From assembly GCA_031422675.1 (NCBI GenBank), contig JANPMG010000172.1, positions 3,076 to 67,075 on the forward strand: a stretch of DNA of 64,000 bases. The letters run 5' to 3'. Both the position numbers and the translations under genes were made by a program. Below the pieces are notes generated by a model. The model was not told the DNA's origin and did no database searches. It was given only the letters and a program-made list of their open reading frames with translations. Each line of letters opens with the position of its first letter. Position 1 is the stretch's first letter. Below, piece by piece: positions 60,374 to 64,000 of the stretch. The DNA is from JAENVU01 sp031422675. GTDB taxonomy: Bacteria; Actinomycetota; Acidimicrobiia; IMCC26256; JAENVU01.

Positions 60374-60742
60374 GTGTCGACCCGTCGGTTGCCCACGGTG
60401 CTGTTCGTGCTCGCCGTTCCCGTGATGGCCGTCATCGCCATCTTGGTCACGCGGGCCGTCGAGGGTCCGACCGCTCCGCAGGGCGCGGTTGGGAGCGGAT
60501 CGGCCGTGGTGATCAAGGACTTCTCGTTCCGCCCGGCCACGTTGAGCGTGGCCCGCGGGTCGAAGCTGAAAATCACCAACGGCGACGGCACCCCGCACAC
60601 GTTCTCGGCCGCGGACAATGGGTTCTCGACGCCGGTGCTGGACGCCGGAGGGTCGGCGTCGATCGCTCTGGAGTCGGCGGGATCGTTCCCGGTCGTGTGC
60701 AAGATCCACCCGAACATGACCGCCACCGTGGTGGTCACATGA
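60374..60742 (+). CDS. Cupredoxin-domain protein with membrane anchor
   Basis: This 122-residue protein has a membrane segment (residues 8-26) and a plastocyanin-like domain. Type-1 copper ligands are visible: His75 (TPHTF), Cys109, His112 and Met115 (VVCKIHPNM). It would carry single electrons or store copper outside the membrane. GTG 60374 follows AAGGAG (60360-60365). The stop overlaps the next gene as ATGA. The 112-base gap before it (60262-60373) shows only a weak CCGGA/TCCGG palindrome. Confidence 0.88.
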   Translation: MSTRRLPTVLFVLAVPVMAVIAILVTRAVEGPTAPQGAVGSGSAVVIKDFSFRPATLSVARGSKLKITNGDGTPHTFSAADNGFSTPVLDAGGSASIALESAGSFPVVCKIHPNMTATVVVT

Positions 60743-61149
60743 TGCGGGCCCGAACTCCGTGGCTTCTCGTCGGCGCCGCCGGCGTGTTCGTGAGCGCCTA
60801 CGTGCACTTCTATCTCTATTTCTGGGGTGGTTACCGCGGCATCAGTCCGGATCGCATCGCCGGCCTCGACATCAGTCGTTCGTTCGCGCTCAGTGCCATC
60901 GCCGGGCTCGTGATCGCCGAGTTCCTCGTGGTTTCAGTGCGCTTCGAACGGCTCGCGCTCCCGGCGTCCATTCTGGGTATCGGGTTCGCGCTCGGTGCCC
61001 TCGGTGCGTCTGTCCTCGCCCGAACGACGGGCCTCCTCGGCTTCGAAGAGAGTTCCTGGACCGTCGAGGCCGTCGTCGTGACCGTTGCGGAGGTCGTCGC
61101 CGTGCTGGTGCTCGGACGCGTGCTCGCGCTGCGATCGACCACGCACTGA
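60739..61149 (+). CDS. Four-helix membrane protein, cupredoxin partner
   Basis: This 136-residue protein is mostly hydrophobic with four segments (WLLVGAAGVFVSAYVHFYLYF, FALSAIAGLVIAEFLVV, ILGIGFALGALGASVL, AVVVTVAEVVAVLVL). A His lies in the first helix and an Arg/Glu pair near the second, but there is no known cofactor motif. The start ATG 60739 overlaps the cupredoxin stop (ATGA), so the two are translationally coupled and probably form a complex. Confidence 0.75.
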   Translation: MMRARTPWLLVGAAGVFVSAYVHFYLYFWGGYRGISPDRIAGLDISRSFALSAIAGLVIAEFLVVSVRFERLALPASILGIGFALGALGASVLARTTGLLGFEESSWTVEAVVVTVAEVVAVLVLGRVLALRSTTH

Positions 61150-61231
61150 CCGGTCGCACTCGGCGGGTGCGCGAGGATCAGAGGCACGGCGGGCACCGTC
61201 GTCGCATCGAGTCCGAGGCCGGGAGCCGTCC

Positions 61232-62488
61232 ATGAAGCCCATCGCGGCGGCGCGCCAGAGGGTCGAGACCCTGCGCTCGGTCATTCGGTTGGGCCGAATC
61301 GAGACCGATCCGGTGACCCGCCGGCTCGCCCGCGCCGCATCCGTCGCCGACCTCCGCCGGATCGCGAAGCGGCGCCTGCCGGGTGGCGTGTTCGATTACA
61401 TCGACGGCGCGGCCGAGGACGAACGCACCCTCGTCGCGAACGAGGCCGCGTTTGCACAGACCACCTACCGACCGCGCGTGCTCTGCGGGATCACGGCCGC
61501 GCAGGCCGGTTCCACGATCCTGGGTCGGCCGTTGGCGTATCCGCTCGTGCTCGCACCCACCGGGTTCACGCGCATCGCCGATCCGGACGGCGAACTCGCG
61601 GTGGCTCGCGCCGCGGCGCGGGCCAATCTGCCGTACACGCTCTCCACGCTCGGCACTCGGTCGATCGAGGAGGTTCGTGCGGTGAGCGAAGGCCGGTTGT
61701 GGTTCCAGGTGTACGCGTGGCGCGATCGCGGACTCATCCAGGAGATGGTGGAACGCGCCGCGGCCGCTCGGTTCGAGGCCCTCGTCCTGACGGTCGACAC
61801 CGCCGTGCTGGGCCGGCGTGAACGGGACGTGCGCCGCGGGTTCTCCTTGCCGCCGACGATCGGTGCGCGCACCCTGCTCGACGGCGCGCGCCATCCGGGC
61901 TGGACGTGGTCGTTCGTTCGGAGCGAGCCGATCCGCTTTGCGAACGTCGCTGGGAAGTCCGTCGGTGACGGCGCGTCCCCGGTGGCACTGTCCGATTACA
62001 TCAACCACCAGTTCGATCCCGGGCTCTCGTGGTCCGATCTGGATTGGCTCCGTTCGATCTGGAGCGGTCCGATCGTCCTCAAAGGAATCCAGACCGTCGC
62101 CGACGCGCGGCTCGCCGCAGACATCGGCGTCGAAGCCGTCGCCCTCTCCAATCACGGTGGTCGTCAGCTCGACGGTGCGCCGGCGCCCTTCTCGCTCGTG
62201 GCCCCGGTCGCGGATGCCGTCGGCGGCCGGATGGAGATCATCTGCGACGGTGGCGTGCGCCGGGGCGGCGACATCGTCAAGGCGGTGGCCGCCGGCGCCA
62301 CCGCGTGCATGGCCGGCCGTGCGTATCTGTACGGTCTCGGGGCGGCCGGCGAGCGAGGCGTCGACCGCGTGCTCACCTGGTTCCTCGAGGACGTGATCCG
62401 AACCATGACGTTGCTGGGGGTCGGCCGGATCGACGAACTCGATCGCTCGTTGATCGAACTACCCGCATGGGAGCGTCGACTCGACTGA
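61232..62488 (+). CDS. FMN-dependent alpha-hydroxy acid dehydrogenase/oxidase
   Basis: This 418-residue TIM-barrel flavoprotein belongs to the lactate/glycolate oxidase group. PGGVFDYIDGAAEDE near the start, LAPTGFTRIA, VLTVDTAVLGRRERD, the catalytic His in ALSNHGGRQLDGA, and the phosphate-binding GVRRGGDIVKAVAAGAT are all present. It oxidises an L-2-hydroxy acid with FMN. ATG 61232 is 82 bases after the previous stop. A hairpin terminator follows at 62510. Confidence 0.92.
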   Translation: MKPIAAARQRVETLRSVIRLGRIETDPVTRRLARAASVADLRRIAKRRLPGGVFDYIDGAAEDERTLVANEAAFAQTTYRPRVLCGITAAQAGSTILGRPLAYPLVLAPTGFTRIADPDGELAVARAAARANLPYTLSTLGTRSIEEVRAVSEGRLWFQVYAWRDRGLIQEMVERAAAARFEALVLTVDTAVLGRRERDVRRGFSLPPTIGARTLLDGARHPGWTWSFVRSEPIRFANVAGKSVGDGASPVALSDYINHQFDPGLSWSDLDWLRSIWSGPIVLKGIQTVADARLAADIGVEAVALSNHGGRQLDGAPAPFSLVAPVADAVGGRMEIICDGGVRRGGDIVKAVAAGATACMAGRAYLYGLGAAGERGVDRVLTWFLEDVIRTMTLLGVGRIDELDRSLIELPAWERRLD

Positions 62489-62509
62489 TTCGCACGATGG
62501 AATTCCCTG

Positions 62510-62533
62510 AATGCCCGGTTGTTCGGGCATTTT
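62510..62533 (+). terminator. Intrinsic terminator after the FMN oxidase gene
   Basis: AATGCCCG (62510-62517) and CGGGCATT (62524-62531) form a perfect 8-base stem with a 6-base loop, followed by TT, in a short T-run. It ends the transcript 22 bases after the oxidase stop and separates it from the deoxysugar locus. Confidence 0.75.
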
Positions 62534-62593
62534 CGGGTAGACAAAACCTCCGCGGTCCGGCATTCGGCCCGCGGAGTCGGAGGAGCGGGCGGA

Positions 62594-63796
62594 ATGTCAG
62601 AGTCGGCCTCGGCCCAGATTGGTGTCGGCGCATGTCGCATCAGTGACCGAGGGCGGGACCTGGTCATGGAAGTGCTGGAGAGCGGTCGGTTGTCGGCCGG
62701 GCCGATGATGGAGCGACTCGAGGGCGAGCTGGCGCGTCTGCATCACCGTCGGTACGGACTGATGTGCAACAGCGGGACCAGTGCGCTGCACATCGCGCTG
62801 GCCGCCCTTGGTGAGATCGAGGGTTGGGAACCCGGCGACGAGGTGCTGGTCCCCGCGCTGACGTTCGTGGCGACCGCCAACGTCGTCCTGCACAACGGGT
62901 TGACCCCGGTGTTCGTGGATGTCGAGCCGGACGGTTTCGGTATGGACCCGGCCCAGATCGAACGTCACCTCACTCCGCGCACGCGGGCGGTCATGCCCGT
63001 ACACATCGGGGGTCAGCCGTGCGACCTTCCCGCGATCTCCGAGGTCGCGCACAGCCATGGGCTTCGGATCGTGGAGGATTCGGCCGAGGCCATGTTCGTA
63101 TCCGTCGGCGGCCGACCGGTCGGCTCCTTTGGTGATGTTGCGTGCTTCTCCACCTACGTCGCGCACCTCGTCAACACCGGCGTCGGCGGCGTGTGCATCA
63201 CCGACGACGACGAGATCCTCACCATTCTCCGCAGCCTCATGAACCACGGACGGGACCCGCTCTATACCCGGATCGACGACGATCGGGGCGCCGAGGGCGA
63301 CGAGTTGGATGCGATCACGCGCAGTCGGTTCTCGTTCGTACGGCTCGGCCACAGCTTCCGATGCACCGAGATGGAGGCGGCACTCGGGCTCGCCGAGCTC
63401 GAACAGTGGGAGCCGGCAATGGTGGCGCGCCGGCGCAACGCCCAGACGTTCCTGGACGGCTTCGCCGACCTCGAGGATTGGCTCCAACTCCCGTACCCGA
63501 GGCCGGACTCCGAGCACGGCTACATGTTCTTTCCGATCGTGGTCCGCCCCCCGGCGGTCTCGCGCGACGCGCTCGTCGGCTACCTGGAAGCGCACGGCAT
63601 CGAGACCCGGCCGCTCCTCCCGTTGATCAATCAGCCGCTGTATCGGCGCTTGTATGGTTCGCTCGACGCGGACAATCCGGTGGCGGCGTACCTCAACGAG
63701 GCGGCGTTCTACATCGGTTGTCATCAGTATCTGACCGACGGAGAGATCGCCCACGTGATCGATGTCGTTCACCAGTTCTTCGAAGGAGCAACCTGA
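62594..63796 (+). CDS. DegT/DnrJ/EryC1 family enzyme lacking the PLP lysine
   Basis: This 400-residue PLP-fold protein has the usual MCNSGTSALHIAL, PALTFVATANVVL and the PLP-binding Asp162 in VEDSAEA. The Schiff-base segment reads FSTYVAHLVNTGVGG, where His191 stands exactly where lysine is in aminotransferases (K followed eight residues later by the last G). His at this place is known in ColD, a GDP-4-keto-6-deoxymannose 3-dehydratase, and in the E1 3-dehydrases. It therefore probably removes the C3 hydroxyl of a nucleotide 4-keto-6-deoxysugar rather than transaminating. ATG 62594 is the start; a longer frame begins at 62519. It overlaps the C-methyltransferase by one base (TGATG). Confidence 0.88.
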   Translation: MSESASAQIGVGACRISDRGRDLVMEVLESGRLSAGPMMERLEGELARLHHRRYGLMCNSGTSALHIALAALGEIEGWEPGDEVLVPALTFVATANVVLHNGLTPVFVDVEPDGFGMDPAQIERHLTPRTRAVMPVHIGGQPCDLPAISEVAHSHGLRIVEDSAEAMFVSVGGRPVGSFGDVACFSTYVAHLVNTGVGGVCITDDDEILTILRSLMNHGRDPLYTRIDDDRGAEGDELDAITRSRFSFVRLGHSFRCTEMEAALGLAELEQWEPAMVARRRNAQTFLDGFADLEDWLQLPYPRPDSEHGYMFFPIVVRPPAVSRDALVGYLEAHGIETRPLLPLINQPLYRRLYGSLDADNPVAAYLNEAAFYIGCHQYLTDGEIAHVIDVVHQFFEGAT

Positions 63797-64000
63797 TGGC
63801 GGGTCCGTCGTTGTCGGCGAAGAGTCGCGGCATGTCGGCCTCGGGATCGGCGCGCGGCGCGAAGGCGGTCGTCGCGTGTCAGATCTGTGGTGCGAAGACC
63901 GTCCCGGGTCTCGATGTCGGTCCCCAGCCGATCGGCGACCGCATCCTCACCGCGGCCGAGTTGAACGAGCCGGAAGTCTTCTACCCGATGCAGCTGCACC
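63796..64000 (+). CDS. Sugar C-methyltransferase, N-terminal part
   Basis: Only the first 68 codons lie in the window. After a basic lead, CQICGAKTVPGLDVGPQPIGD matches the zinc-binding start of nucleotide-sugar C-methyltransferases such as TylC3 and NovU (CxxC, then a conserved L.lG.qP). The downstream part with SAM motifs is off the edge. ATG 63796 overlaps the preceding TGA. Together with the lysine-less DegT enzyme it points to a branched-chain deoxysugar pathway. Confidence 0.8.
   Translation, partial: MAGPSLSAKSRGMSASGSARGAKAVVACQICGAKTVPGLDVGPQPIGDRILTAAELNEPEVFYPMQLH

Noticed and set aside
1..64000. CRISPR arrays, tRNA, rRNA, attachment sites, prophage
   Set aside because: No repeat-spacer pattern, cloverleaf sequence, integrase or phage gene was seen by eye. 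A tRNAscan or Infernal run would settle small RNAs.

Overview
The window is high-GC, densely coded DNA with many GTG starts, 1-4 base start/stop overlaps (GTGA, ATGA, TGATG) and several promoters that look leaderless. The gene set is actinobacterial: acyl-CoA and thiolase/DUF35 modules, P450s, Rieske oxygenases, WYL and TetR regulators, a TIGR03086 protein, a zinc-ribbon/RNase H pair, and an AddAB-like pair whose B subunit has lost its Walker A. It looks like a soil, freshwater or marine actinobacterium, perhaps class Acidimicrobiia; this is inferred from gene style only. No tRNA, rRNA, CRISPR array, prophage or intact insertion sequence was seen.

From 1 to 18.4 kb lies a catabolic region: tandem SDRs, a VOC protein, a methyltransferase and an ankyrin protein, then a minus-strand operon SDR - Rieske oxygenase - 71-residue protein (5578 to 3205). 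Divergent from it is a six-gene plus-strand operon (5616-12687): molybdopterin oxidoreductase, zinc alcohol dehydrogenase, DUF35 protein, thiolase-like enzyme, histidine phosphatase and acyl-CoA synthetase. Next come relics of two transposases flanking a TIGR03086/WYL-regulator pair, then a two-gene operon of a PEP-synthase-like phosphotransfer protein and a P450. The divergent promoter at 5.6 kb and the promoter at 15.35 kb share an 18/22-identical operator.

From 18.4 to 34.6 kb lies a second catabolic block. On the minus strand an acyl-CoA synthetase is followed by a fused indolepyruvate ferredoxin oxidoreductase; divergent from it is a carotenoid/stilbene-type oxygenase followed by a lipoprotein. 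A long minus-strand operon (33769 to 26569) encodes an unrecognised protein, a Rieske oxygenase, an amidohydrolase, an SDR, a ThuA-like protein, a P450 and a second amidohydrolase, with a TetR gene just upstream. Two palindromes of form GTNAACANTGTTNAC, before the carotenoid oxygenase and before this operon, suggest one TetR regulon.

From 34.6 to 53.6 kb are a 1,187-codon secreted beta-propeller/Calx-beta mosaic, a GNAT, a DUF2804 protein coupled to a phosphotransferase, an enoyl-CoA hydratase, an alpha/beta hydrolase, then housekeeping genes: addB-like, addA-like, a class A penicillin-binding protein, a zinc-ribbon coiled-coil protein, RNase HI, a membrane protein and a histidine phosphatase.

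From 53.6 to 64 kb are envelope genes: a minus-strand trio (acyltransferase with SGNH domain and two polytopic GT-C-like proteins), a membrane-anchored beta-helix protein, a cupredoxin with a membrane partner, an FMN hydroxy-acid oxidase ended by a hairpin terminator, and the start of a deoxysugar locus: a DegT-family enzyme with His in place of the PLP lysine, overlapped by a C-methyltransferase that runs off the window. The strongest leads are the 37-bp symmetrical divergent promoter, the two shared operators, the lysine-less DegT enzyme, the phenylphosphate-synthase-like protein and the small protein of the Rieske operon.
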